Below, piece by piece: positions 1 through 8,878 of a stretch of 25,807 nt of DNA; positions within the stretch are counted from its first letter, which is position 1, and each line of letters starts with the position of its first letter. The stretch spans positions 1 to 25,807 of the forward strand of contig CAZBXI010000017.1 of the NCBI GenBank assembly GCA_964496035.1, given 5' to 3'. The translations under genes and the position numbers were made by a program. Source of the DNA: EX4484-217-1 sp964496035. Its GTDB lineage: Archaea; Thermoproteota; Thermoprotei_A; EX4484-217-1. The notes beneath the pieces are model-generated. The model ran no database searches. It was given only the letters and a program-made list of their open reading frames with translations, and had not been told where the DNA came from.

Positions 1-29
1 GAATTTAACTTTAATGACCCGTAAAATCC

Positions 30-1103
30 TTAATACGTTATGCTTTCTAACCTGGTTCCTTTACTATTGAACACGTGAACTTTCCTCACTAGCACACCTA
101 CCTTCTGGTTTTCGGTAACGTTCTCTCCTGCTAGAACTTTTATTGAGAAACCGTGTTCTACTTCTACTTTAACATATTTCCTAGCACCAACATACTCTAT
201 GATCCTAGTTTTACCTACTATGTGTGCGTTATCTATTTCAACAGTTGCTAATGCTTCATCAGGTCTTATACCTAAATATACTAAGCTATCGTCTTTCGGC
301 ACAATGTCCTCTAGGTTTAAGGCTTTAATTACTGGGTGAGCAGGCACTAGTTTTATGATGTTCATTGGTGGGTTCCCTATGAAGTTAGCTACGAACAAAT
401 TCACTGGTTCGTCGTACAATTGTCTTGCTGTACCTACTTGCTGTATTTTACCATCTTTCAATACCATTATCCTATCTCCGACGGCGAAAGCATCTGCTTG
501 ATCATGGGTTACTAGAATTGTTGTTATGCCAAGTGTTTTCTGTATTTCTCTAACAAATTCTCTAGCAGTTACCCTAATTCTAGCATCTAAGTTGCTAAAT
601 GGCTCATCGAGCAGTAGAACATCTGGTTGTTTAACTAATGCTCTAGCTACGGCTACTCTTTGCTGCTGACCGCCGGAAATTTGTGAAGGCTTTCTATTGA
701 GTAGTTCACGGATACCTAAGGCCTCGGCAACCTCTTTTACGCGTTTATCTATTTCATTTTTTGGAAGTTTCTTTATTCGTAGAGGGAATGCTATGTTATC
801 ATAAACTGTCATGTGCGGGTATAGTGCCCAGTTTTGGAAAACCATGCCAATGTTCCTTTCTCCAGGTTCAACAAAAACTTTTTTCTCAGCGTCAACTACA
901 ACCTTATCTCCGATAATTACTCTCCCTTTAGTTGGTCTTTCAAGCCCTGCGATTATCCTTAGAAGGGTTGTCTTACCTGAACCTGAAGGGCCTAACGTTA
1001 CAAAGAACTCACTAGACTCAATTTTTAAACTTATATTGTCTAAAGCTACTACGTTTGGCGGGAAAATCTTCGTAATATTCTCTAAAACTACTAAGACCAA
1101 CAA
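30..1103 (-). CDS. Carbohydrate ABC transporter ATP-binding protein (MalK/UgpC/MsmX type)
   Basis: This is the cytoplasmic ATPase that powers the sugar importer encoded just upstream on the same strand. In order the protein shows a Walker A GPSGSGKT at residues 38-45, a Q-loop Gln at 90, the signature SGGQQQR at 143-149, a Walker B ending in DEP at 166-168, and a switch His at 200. Residues from about 240 to 357 form a C-terminal region that matches the TOBE-type regulatory domain of the MalK group; the length of 357 residues is normal for this family. The start is a TTG placed six bases behind GAGGTG, a good ribosome-binding site. A TATA-like stretch near 1146-1156 in the 77-base gap before the permease gene suggests it can be transcribed separately from the permeases. 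The sugar transported cannot be read from the sequence. Confidence 0.93.
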   Translation of the reverse strand: MLVLVVLENITKIFPPNVVALDNISLKIESSEFFVTLGPSGSGKTTLLRIIAGLERPTKGRVIIGDKVVVDAEKKVFVEPGERNIGMVFQNWALYPHMTVYDNIAFPLRIKKLPKNEIDKRVKEVAEALGIRELLNRKPSQISGGQQQRVAVARALVKQPDVLLLDEPFSNLDARIRVTAREFVREIQKTLGITTILVTHDQADAFAVGDRIMVLKDGKIQQVGTARQLYDEPVNLFVANFIGNPPMNIIKLVPAHPVIKALNLEDIVPKDDSLVYLGIRPDEALATVEIDNAHIVGKTRIIEYVGARKYVKVEVEHGFSIKVLAGENVTENQKVGVLVRKVHVFNSKGTRLESITY

Positions 1104-1180
1104 TTACACCTCTACTCTAGTCATGTATATAGTGGTGTGCTTTAGGATATAAAGTAGTTTGACTAATGTGATTTGCAATC

Positions 1181-2017
1181 CTACTTCTTTATAGCCCATG
1201 CCGTAAACCCTTTCACATAGTATCTATGTAGTAAGGCATAAACCATAACGGGAACTGTCATAACCATTACTGAGCCAGCGGATAATAAACCCCAGTCTAT
1301 ATGGTACTGTCCTTTAAGTAAAGGCAGTATTTGGGTTGCGACCATGCGTTTAGGATCATATATTAGCATTAACGCAAAGAAGAAATCGTTCCAAACCCAT
1401 GCGAATTGAAGAACGGCCGCTGAGACTATTCCAGGTAAAGCTATAGGGAATACTATGCGCCAAAATATTTGCCTATAGGATGCTCCATCAACCAGCGCTG
1501 CTTCTTCAAGCTCCGTTGGTAGCATTGTAAAGTAGTTTCTTAGGAAGAACGTTATCCAAGGAATACCCCATGAAGAATGTACAAGTATTAGACCTAAGTA
1601 CGTGTTTAACAGTTTCATGTTGTGGAGCATGAAGAAAATAGGTATTATCATCATTTGCTGGGGAACAGTCATTATGAACAGCATTGTTAAGAACAGGTAG
1701 TTCTTTATGGGGAAACTGAATCTTGCAAAGGCATATGCTGCTAAAGCAGCCAATATTAGCGGTATTATTGTGCTTGGAACAACTATTATGAAGGAGTTAA
1801 TTAATCCTCTCCAAAGAGGATACGATGGGTGAAATAGTGCTTCAAAATACTTGGAAAATGTTGGGTGAAACTCTTCAAAAATCCACCATCCATGAACAAT
1901 TTCCTTGAAAGGCCTTATAGAGGTCATAAATATTCCTACGAAAGGCATAATCCACAGTACACCTACAATCCATGCAATTACATTGGCAATTAGCCACTTT
2001 ATAGGTCCACGTATCAT
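1181..2017 (-). CDS. Sugar ABC transporter permease, MalG type
   Basis: An integral membrane subunit of a carbohydrate importer. It is 278 residues long with about six hydrophobic segments (near residues 8-30, 72-96, 107-131, 141-158, 187-208 and 240-262). The EAA loop that docks onto the ATPase is at about 171-190 and reads EEAALVDGAS followed by YRQIFWRIVFP. The ATG lies seven bases after GGGGAG, and that ribosome-binding site overlaps the last codons of the partner permease, so the two permeases are translationally coupled with a gap of only three bases. Family membership is clear; substrate specificity is not. Confidence 0.93.
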   Translation of the reverse strand: MIRGPIKWLIANVIAWIVGVLWIMPFVGIFMTSIRPFKEIVHGWWIFEEFHPTFSKYFEALFHPSYPLWRGLINSFIIVVPSTIIPLILAALAAYAFARFSFPIKNYLFLTMLFIMTVPQQMMIIPIFFMLHNMKLLNTYLGLILVHSSWGIPWITFFLRNYFTMLPTELEEAALVDGASYRQIFWRIVFPIALPGIVSAAVLQFAWVWNDFFFALMLIYDPKRMVATQILPLLKGQYHIDWGLLSAGSVMVMTVPVMVYALLHRYYVKGFTAWAIKK

Positions 2018-2020
2018 AGC

Positions 2021-2926
2021 TTATCTCCCCTTCATAACGAGTTTCACCCATATTATAGCTACTGGCAGTATTATGAATGTTAGAATTGTAGCTATAGTCG
2101 CTGACATAGTGTAGTCTGTTACTCTTGCAAAATAGTCCCACATTAGGATAGATAGTACCATTGAAGCTCCTCCAGGACCGCCGCGTGTTGCAACGTAGAC
2201 TATGTCGAATATTTTCAGATCCCATATTATTGTCATGGCTACAACAGCTACCGTTACGGGTTTTAGCAAAGGTATTATTATTTTGAAAAGTATTGTCCTG
2301 AACTTAGCCCCGTCGATTAGAGCGGCTTCTATAATCTCCTTAGGTATTGAAGCTAAACCTGCAGAATATGTTACAACACTAAACCCTGTCCATAACCATA
2401 CTGAGCCTAAAATTAAAGCAAAAAGTGCTGTATCCGGGTACGTTGTCCATGTTTTAACAAACATTTTGAGACCAAGGGTGTTTAGGAGAAAATTCACTAT
2501 ACCAATATCTTTGTCGAAGGAGAACGCTATTAAGAGACCTCCAACAATCATAGGGACTACCATTCCTAAGAATATTAGGGATCTAATTATTGAAGCTCCT
2601 TTAACATTTTGTAGAAGTACAGCCAGTAATAATCCTAATATTGTTGTTATGGGAAGATGTATTGCAACCCATAGAGCATTATGTATTAAAGCACCCATAG
2701 GGAAAGTTCCTGTCTCAACACCCTTCCAATTTAGCAGCTCTCTACTTGAAAATGCTTTAAAGTAGTTTTCAAGACTTGGAGGCTTATCTGAAACTTCAGC
2801 TCCAACAACGATATCTATGTTGAAGCTTAAGAGAATTGTAGCTAGAATAGGATAAATAACCATTATAAATATTAGAAGTAGGGCGGGTAGTAAAAAAGAA
2901 AGTTTTTCTAAACGCATAGCCCCCAT
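2021..2926 (-). CDS. Sugar ABC transporter permease, MalF type
   Basis: The second membrane subunit of the importer, 301 residues with about six transmembrane segments. The first is near residues 9-33, and a long extracytoplasmic stretch follows it (about 40-85). The EAA motif at 200-219 reads EAALIDGAKF then RTILFKIIIPL and should contact the ATPase. It lies ten bases downstream of the binding-protein gene and four bases upstream of the MalG-type gene, so binding protein, MalF and MalG form one transcription unit. A second ATG three codons in (2917), preceded by GGGGG, is an alternative start. Confidence 0.92.
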   Translation of the reverse strand: MGAMRLEKLSFLLPALLLIFIMVIYPILATILLSFNIDIVVGAEVSDKPPSLENYFKAFSSRELLNWKGVETGTFPMGALIHNALWVAIHLPITTILGLLLAVLLQNVKGASIIRSLIFLGMVVPMIVGGLLIAFSFDKDIGIVNFLLNTLGLKMFVKTWTTYPDTALFALILGSVWLWTGFSVVTYSAGLASIPKEIIEAALIDGAKFRTILFKIIIPLLKPVTVAVVAMTIIWDLKIFDIVYVATRGGPGGASMVLSILMWDYFARVTDYTMSATIATILTFIILPVAIIWVKLVMKGR

Positions 2927-2936
2927 CTTTACTGTT

Positions 2937-4226
2937 TTACTCCGATGGGAAGTTTTCGTCTAAAGTTGTTAGTATTTCGTCTAACCTATCTGGTTCAACC
3001 CATAGTAGTTTCATTTGATCCCAGAATAGTGTTTGCCACTTACCTCCAACAGCATCGTCTAGGTCCGGTACTGGCTGCATTTCCTTAACGAACCTGTAAA
3101 CTCCTTGCATTGGCGCCCAGTGGTCCTCAATACCTACCTTTAGCCATGTAGCGAACTTACCTGCTTTAGTACCTACATGTATTCTTTGGCCTTCAGTTGC
3201 TAGGAACTTTGCCAGCATTTTAGCTTCTTCAAGGTGCTTAGTGTATTTTGGTATGCAGATGTAGTCTGTGCCCATAACAACTCCTTTAGTACCAGGTATT
3301 GGGAATATTCCTAAGTCGTCGGGGTCTTCAACCATTCCTGTAATCCATGTACCCATGAAGTATAGCGCATAATCTCCTTTCCACCATAGTTCAACAGCTC
3401 TAGTCCATTCTATTGGTTCGCTAAAGTAACCTTCCTTCAATAGTGGTACTAGTTTTTCTTCGAAGATAGATTTTACTTCAGGATCCGTGAACTTTACTTC
3501 ACCGTTAATTAGTTTGAGCTGTAGTTCAGGACCACCAAAAGCTATTATGAAGTGTTCTGCAACATCTCCAACAGGCCATCCGACACCATCACCAGTAACT
3601 ATAGGTGGCCCGCCTAGAATGCCTTTCAACTCGCTAAGTAGTGATACGAATTCATCCCATGTTTCCGGAGGTTTGAGACCGTGCTGCTCAAAGAACGATT
3701 TCCTATACCAGAAACCTGGTTTAGCCCACGCTGTGAATGGTAAGCCATAAACTTTCCCATCAGCTTTAACAGGGTCAAATATTCCTGTAACATATTCGTT
3801 TTCATCTACAAGCCCTGTTAAGTCTATTAAGTGTCCTTTCTTACCCATTTCAGCAATCCACCAACCCCAAGGAGTTATTAAGACATCTCCGGGAGCCATA
3901 CCTGCTTCGAACTGTGGTGGAGCTACTGAAGCTAGGTCTTCAGCTCTGTAAATCCTGTACTCAATCTTAATACCTGTTTGTTCCTCGAAAGCCTTTAAAA
4001 CCTCCATGAAAGCTTCCATTTCACCGCCAGACCATGGACCTACAACAGTTAAAGTTACTGGTGGTCCTACAGGCGATGGAGATGGTGTGGTTACAGGTGT
4101 TGTCACGGTTACCGTAGTTGTTGTTGTTACTGTTTGGACAGCACCCATACCAGCAGCGTAGCCTATACCGATACCTACAATTAATGCAATTATAATAGCT
4201 ATAACGAGTTTGGTTGTTTCAGCCAA
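2937..4226 (-). CDS. ABC transporter extracellular solute-binding protein (family 1, sugar)
   Basis: This protein captures the substrate outside the membrane and delivers it to the MalF/MalG pair. It starts with a hydrophobic anchor (about residues 7-26), followed by a Thr/Pro/Val-rich stalk (about 33-55) typical of archaeal binding proteins tethered to the membrane and often glycosylated. The folded part (about 57-429) resembles family 1 sugar-binding proteins: an early segment with FEEQTGIKIEYRIY, and a later AKFLATEGQRIHVG-type region near the C-terminus. No lipobox Cys is visible, so the anchor is probably the N-terminal helix. The start is TTG, seven bases behind GGTGA at about 4234-4238. 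It is the first gene of the importer operon. Confidence 0.92.
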   Translation of the reverse strand: MAETTKLVIAIIIALIVGIGIGYAAGMGAVQTVTTTTTVTVTTPVTTPSPSPVGPPVTLTVVGPWSGGEMEAFMEVLKAFEEQTGIKIEYRIYRAEDLASVAPPQFEAGMAPGDVLITPWGWWIAEMGKKGHLIDLTGLVDENEYVTGIFDPVKADGKVYGLPFTAWAKPGFWYRKSFFEQHGLKPPETWDEFVSLLSELKGILGGPPIVTGDGVGWPVGDVAEHFIIAFGGPELQLKLINGEVKFTDPEVKSIFEEKLVPLLKEGYFSEPIEWTRAVELWWKGDYALYFMGTWITGMVEDPDDLGIFPIPGTKGVVMGTDYICIPKYTKHLEEAKMLAKFLATEGQRIHVGTKAGKFATWLKVGIEDHWAPMQGVYRFVKEMQPVPDLDDAVGGKWQTLFWDQMKLLWVEPDRLDEILTTLDENFPSE

Positions 4227-4361
4227 GATTTATTCACCAGAAATTTATCACTGTTCGGTAGAAAGTTATTCTTGTAATCCTAATAAGCTTATCTGTACTC
4301 GAAACCATAGATAACAGCAAATGAACAGCTACCGGATATGTTGCCCATAATGCTTCCTCTG

Positions 4362-5402
4362 CTATGTAAATACTACCTCAATATATCTCGCTTCTACATC
4401 CTCTATTGAGGCTCCAATACCTCCTACAAGGATTTCTTCACCATCCTTTGTTTCGAGAGTAAAGTTTCTAATAAACTCATCAGCTCTCACTTTACTTACA
4501 TATCCTTCAACCTCAAACGGTTCATTTAATTTAACCTTACGTCCTCTCACCTTAACTTTAGCATTAAATCCTAGCTTCATACCGTCGCTTATTAGCGCTA
4601 TTGAAAGCCAGTGGTGAGTTAATTTATATGGTACATTAGGTGTAATGTTAAATTCTTTTATCCTTTTAGCAATCCGCCAATAACCATGATAGAATGTCTC
4701 ATTTAATAGTAAGATCAGCTCCCATTCCCTGGTAAACAGGGTATATGTTTTACCGAACATTATCGCGTTAGAAGAGTCTACTTCGAGAGCATCTATAATA
4801 CCCGTAGGTAGGACTCTAACATCAACGTTATTAAGGCTAATAAGTTTTTCAAGAAACCTTAAACCTGCAGGTTCAAATATTAATGTTACCGTAAAGACCG
4901 ATGATTGGTTTCTTAAAAGTTTAGCATGTAGTGTATCTAGCAGTTTATTAAAATGTGTTTCTGAAATAGCTGTAAACCCATCCATAGCCATGTTTCTTAT
5001 CATACCCTTAGCCCTTTCAATACTCATTTCAAAACTCCTAGACAACCATATGAGAGGTCTTTCATAACTTGTAGAACTATATAGCCTACTTAACTCTCCA
5101 ATAATCTTCTCGTTTAACGTGAGTATGTTCTCAATATATCTTCTAACGTAGTAATTCAGGGCGATACTGGGGGGAATAGCCTTATATACTCTAGGCCTTC
5201 CAGGCTTAACTTCAATAAGCCCCTTAGTTGTTAGCGATTCCAAAACATCATATATTCTAGGCAAAGGTATACCGGCTTTTGAAGAAATTTTTGGAGCAGT
5301 AGATTCCCCCAAAGATAGTAACGCAAGATATGCTTTCCCTTCATAGCTCTTTAACCCTATAAACTCTAGAAACTCCAAAATCTCGTTATACTTACCATCC
5401 AT
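4362..5402 (-). CDS. TrmB-family transcriptional regulator
   Basis: A sugar-responsive DNA-binding regulator, probably of the adjacent importer. The first ~75 residues form a winged helix typical of TrmB, containing LKSYEGKAYLALL and the recognition region SSKAGIPLPRIYDVLESL followed by the wing GLIEVKPGRP. A helical linker (about 85-115) and a C-terminal effector-binding region follow. In TrmB proteins the C-terminal domain binds a sugar such as maltose or trehalose, which changes DNA binding; this is family knowledge, not shown here. I chose the ATG at 5402 because the helix-turn-helix follows directly and GGTG precedes it. An upstream ATG at 5489 would add 29 non-conserved-looking residues. 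I found no convincing TrmB-type operator upstream of 4226. Confidence 0.88.
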   Translation of the reverse strand: MDGKYNEILEFLEFIGLKSYEGKAYLALLSLGESTAPKISSKAGIPLPRIYDVLESLTTKGLIEVKPGRPRVYKAIPPSIALNYYVRRYIENILTLNEKIIGELSRLYSSTSYERPLIWLSRSFEMSIERAKGMIRNMAMDGFTAISETHFNKLLDTLHAKLLRNQSSVFTVTLIFEPAGLRFLEKLISLNNVDVRVLPTGIIDALEVDSSNAIMFGKTYTLFTREWELILLLNETFYHGYWRIAKRIKEFNITPNVPYKLTHHWLSIALISDGMKLGFNAKVKVRGRKVKLNEPFEVEGYVSKVRADEFIRNFTLETKDGEEILVGGIGASIEDVEARYIEVVFT

Positions 5403-5621
5403 GTTAGGCACCAAATATACACTTATAGGTAATAAATTAGATAGTTCTAAATAAACCTCCCTCATAAATTTTATCAAAACAATTCCCAAGATACCATTAC
5501 CTACTTTAGGCTAAGCACGCTACTTCAATGCAGAATTCTATGTTCAAAACAGCTTACAGCGTTTTAAATCACCCTAGACACATACTTGTATATGGTAAGC
5601 AGGAAATCATAGTGGATTGCG

Positions 5622-6590
5622 TTGAAAATTGAGCATATAAGGCAGAAACTCAAGGAAATAGTTAATTCTCAGAGCACTTTGCAAAATCTCCTACTTTCCG
5701 AGAAAAGGAAAAGAAATCTAAATGCCAAGGATCTTGTTTTCGTAAGTACCTCCATTATTGCCAATTACTGGTGGTGCCCGGTAAAGGCGTATATTCTTAG
5801 TAAGCTTAACGAGCTGGAAAATTTCAAACTATATTTATACGACATAGCAATGTACTCTTATGAACTAGGCTATATACGTAGCATACCTGGAAACGTCGAG
5901 AGAATCTTGAATATAGGCAATAATTTAACCTTAAAAGACATGGAGAAAATTCTTGAAAGAAGAACAAAGCTAAGCAAAGAGAAAATAATTTCGTGGTTTG
6001 AAAACAGTTGCAACATCACCATTATTGAAGATAAGTTAGCGATAATTCAATATGGAAACTTAAAACTAGGATATATTAATCCGCTACTGGCTCCATCTCT
6101 CAAAAAGTCTCTCGAGAATAAGATTAAAGAATTAAATGCTGTAGCTGTTGATTTTAACACTTTACCTTCAAAAGTTAGAGGTAAGATATTAGAGGTTATG
6201 ATTAAGGAAAAATATCCTACAATAAGATGGTATTTTAAATGGAGGAAATACGTAGTTACAGCAGAACCCGACGGGCTAACTAAGGACTTTGTATACGAGT
6301 TTAAAACAACAAGGAACATGGAAACCCTCGGTGAAATTTTGAAAATAGCTGAAACTCAAGCAGACATTTACGGGTTTTTCTTCCGTAGAAGTAGGAAGAG
6401 AGTACAAGTCTATATTTTAGAAGCAAAGAAGCTCATTACAATGGATAGTAAAGTAGATGAAAACAATGCTAAAGAAACGTTAAAACGTTTCTTGGAAGTA
6501 GAGAGAACTAAGAAGCCTAAGAGTAAAGAGCTATGGAAGTGTAGAGTATGTGAAGTAAAACACATATGCTCCTCAATTACCGCTGAATAG
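5622..6590 (+). CDS. Cas4-like PD-(D/E)XK nuclease with Fe-S cysteines
   Basis: Probably a DNA exonuclease of the Cas4/RecB-nuclease group. The catalytic features are D217 (in EPDG), E226 and K228 (in YEFKTT), and Q246/Y250 of the QxxxY motif. A possible cluster-binding set is C52 (in WWCPVK) together with C307, C310 and C316 near the C-terminus, which is the one-plus-three Cys arrangement of Cas4. At 322 residues it is much longer than a typical Cas4 (about 170-220); the extra length is an insert of about 120 residues between the first Cys and the nuclease core. The start is TTG. It stands alone: no cas1, cas2 or CRISPR array is visible in the window, so a role in repair or replication is as likely as spacer acquisition. 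Confidence 0.8.
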   Translation: MKIEHIRQKLKEIVNSQSTLQNLLLSEKRKRNLNAKDLVFVSTSIIANYWWCPVKAYILSKLNELENFKLYLYDIAMYSYELGYIRSIPGNVERILNIGNNLTLKDMEKILERRTKLSKEKIISWFENSCNITIIEDKLAIIQYGNLKLGYINPLLAPSLKKSLENKIKELNAVAVDFNTLPSKVRGKILEVMIKEKYPTIRWYFKWRKYVVTAEPDGLTKDFVYEFKTTRNMETLGEILKIAETQADIYGFFFRRSRKRVQVYILEAKKLITMDSKVDENNAKETLKRFLEVERTKKPKSKELWKCRVCEVKHICSSITAE

Positions 6591-6647
6591 CTTTCTTCCT
6601 TCATCTACAATAAACGTCGGGTTCCTCAAGGTATTAGTAGAAAACCG

Positions 6648-7187
6648 TTATCGGCAAACTTCTCTTAAAGAAAACAATATTTGCTTAATATCATTTATCG
6701 TCATACGTGATGAAGCTAGTATATGGTAGTATAACGTGTATCCTTCACGGACACTAATCCACATTTCAATTTTATATCTGAATATCCTGTAGTGTTTATC
6801 GGAGTATTCAAGAATAATGCCAACAACATGTGCATTGTTTATTTTGAACGAGAAAGATGTAATATTCCTTAGCTGCAACTCCCTCCTAATACTAAACCAT
6901 AAAACATCGTACCCCTCAGTAGCAAAATTTACGTCGACAGAAGGTTCAACAGTATTTTCGAAATACACTATTCTACTTACATATAGGCCGCTAACATTAA
7001 CTGGTAAGTATAATGTAAGATTTTCGGTTTTAATCTTTAAAAGAAGTTCCTCATAGCTTATCTCCTTATATTTTGGTACTGGTTTTTCTCTTTCCCAAAC
7101 ATGTTCGAATCCAAGAAACAAAGGGAACAATAGCACTAAGAAGAAGCAAATTGCTAAGAACACTAAATACTTGTCGCGTACTCTCAT
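6648..7187 (-). CDS. Membrane-anchored protein of unknown function
   Basis: I do not recognise this family. The 179-residue protein begins with a few basic residues and one long hydrophobic helix (about residues 7-26). A soluble region follows, with alternating strand-like segments and several aromatic residues, most likely facing outside the cell. The start at 7187 is supported by GGTGA seven bases upstream; a further in-frame start at 7214 lies upstream of that ribosome-binding site and is less likely. It is convergent with the Cas4-like gene (57 bases between stops) and divergent from the gap-broken gene at 7378. There are no Cys residues in the predicted soluble part and no recognised catalytic motif. 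Confidence 0.7.
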   Translation of the reverse strand: MRVRDKYLVFLAICFFLVLLFPLFLGFEHVWEREKPVPKYKEISYEELLLKIKTENLTLYLPVNVSGLYVSRIVYFENTVEPSVDVNFATEGYDVLWFSIRRELQLRNITSFSFKINNAHVVGIILEYSDKHYRIFRYKIEMWISVREGYTLYYHILASSRMTINDIKQILFSLREVCR

Positions 7188-7377
7188 AAAGAGCTCACCT
7201 GCTATATTTCTCAAATAAACATTCTAAGCGGTATTAAATAAGGAATCATAGGATTCAAACTATTCTAGAACTGGAAATTGCTTTCAACCATAACACGTCT
7301 TCCTTTATGCACTAAAATAATTTACTGAGAAAGCAAACTATGATATATAAGGAGGGTAGAGGGAGGCAGGTTATTAT

Positions 7378-7612
7378 ATGGCTCACGTTTTAATTNNNNN
7401 NNNNNNNNNNNNNNNNNNNNNNNNNNNNNNNNNNNNNNNNNNNNNNNNNNNNNNNNNNNNNNNNNNNNNNNNNNNNNNNNNNNNNNNNNNNNNNNATTGT
7501 TCGTAGCGGCGAATATTGGTTCATAATAGTCATCATAGCATCGCTGGCGGTAGCTGCGGTTTTCGACGTATACATTTTGAGATCAATATCTGATATAAAG
7601 AGAAGATTATAG
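7378..7612 (+). CDS. Membrane protein gene interrupted by assembly gap
   Basis: The two sides of the N run look like the two ends of one plus-strand gene. On the left, ATG at 7378 (MAHVLI...) follows a purine-rich GGAGGGTAGAGGGAGG region at about 7351-7366 and a TATA-like TATGATATATAA. On the right, the frame from 7496 reads an uncharged segment (WFIIVIIASLAVAAVF) followed by a basic tail ending KRRL and a TAG at 7610-7612, a typical C-terminal transmembrane helix with a cytoplasmic end. The 100 Ns are probably a placeholder for a gap of unknown size, so total length, frame continuity and even single-gene status are unproven. The family is not recognisable from what is left. Confidence 0.5.
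7396..7495. other. Assembly gap (100 N)
   Basis: One hundred consecutive undetermined bases. The round number suggests a scaffold placeholder, so the true distance between the flanking sequences is unknown. Confidence 0.99.
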
Positions 7613-7733
7613 ACACGTGTAGATGCTTAGTTATTAAGGATAAGATAATAATTAAGCATTATAAGGCAGCTTATGGTCTCCACACGCTCAGCTACTGTAT
7701 GTTTCATTAACTATTTAGGTAAAACTGTTAAAC

Positions 7734-8862
7734 TTAAGTCTGAGAGTACTTCACTATTTTAGGTATGACGTATTCGAATCCTATAGCCATTATATGTGCT
7801 CCGGCGGCATTTGTTGTTTTTCTTAGTTCCTTTATTAACTCAGCAGAAATCCTTATACTCTCTTCTAAAACAGCCTCTTTACCCCTTTGCCTTCTAGCTT
7901 CTACAAGTCTTTTTTGAATTTCTCGAGGAATTTTTATTCCTCCAGGACACTTTTCAATATACCACTTCATCATGCCTATAGACTTTATAGGACAGATACC
8001 CATTAGTACTGGGGTATTAAATTTCTTTATCTCTTTAAGGAAGTTTTTCGCTAGTTCTATGTCGAAAACGCATTGTGTCTGAATAAAGTCCACTCCAAGC
8101 CTTACTTTACGCTCTATTTTAAGCAACTCTAATTCTAAGGGCTCAGCATTAGGATTTCCAGCTATCCCTACATTAAACTTGACTTCGCCCTCAACCCTAT
8201 TTCCCGTCAAATCAACTCCTTCATCAACCATTCTCCTTACCAGGTAAAGTAGTGTTGCAGAGTCTAAGTCAAAAACGGGTTTTGCCCAGGATCATCATCT
8301 AGTGTAACATAGTCACCCGTCATAACTAAGATGTTCTTAATACCTAGTGCTACAGCTGCTAGAAGATCTGATGTTAAAGCTAATCTATTACGGTCTCTAC
8401 AAGTTAGTTGATACACCGTTTCTATACTCACGTCTCTCTGGATAACATATGATGGAATTAGTAGGTTCATATGAGTACAAGCTCCAGAATTATCAGTTAT
8501 ATTTATTGCCGCTACATAGCCTTTAATTTAAGCCTCTTATAGATAAGATACCAAGCACATTCTCTCTCGGGGTTTACTCCACATTTACCATTTCTCACAC
8601 CTCCGCAAGAACCATTAAGTAAACCTTTTGCGCATTTAGTTATAGGGCAAACCTCTCCCGTTTCATAAAGTACGCATTCATCATGTGCTCTACAGAGTTC
8701 GCTAAACTCGCTCGGCTCTTTAGTACGTATCCCTATGAATAAAGTGTCACGTATTACGAGGAGCTTAGGCGAGCTTACCTCCAGAGCTGTAACCTCTTTA
8801 AGGTAGGGCCTCGGGGAAAGCGCTCTCTTAAGGTGGACTTCGAGCTTTCCAGCCTTATTATT
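7734..8862 (-). pseudogene. Decayed metV-metF (methylenetetrahydrofolate reductase) copy
   Basis: Translating the minus strand piecewise gives a broken relative of the intact gene just upstream. At about 8540-8800 the frame shows the Cys-rich MetV part (LCRAHDECVLYETGEVCPITKC, NGSCGG, GKCG, ECAW) and then hits a stop near 8519. The next piece joins directly to INITDN of the MetF part, so about 90 codons matching residues 187-279 of the intact protein are missing. The third piece runs through TCRDRNRLALTSDLLAAVALGIKN to GQNPFLT and a stop near 8264. One added base in its A-run would restore GQKPVFD and link it to the last open piece (7734-8231), which ends GFEYVIPKIVKYSQT. The N-terminal first ~60 residues are not recognisable. 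Codon use is AT-rich like the neighbouring genes. It is about half identical to the intact copy where they align. Confidence 0.85.
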
Positions 8863-8878
8863 TTAGGAGAAAAAGGAG

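Noticed and set aside
4227..4361. TrmB operator upstream of the sugar-binding protein gene
   Set aside because: No TACTNNNAGTA-like palindrome or other convincing inverted repeat was found in this interval.
7390..7575. Minus-strand open frame spanning the N run
   Set aside because: Most of it is undetermined sequence; the plus strand gives a better coding interpretation on both sides of the gap.
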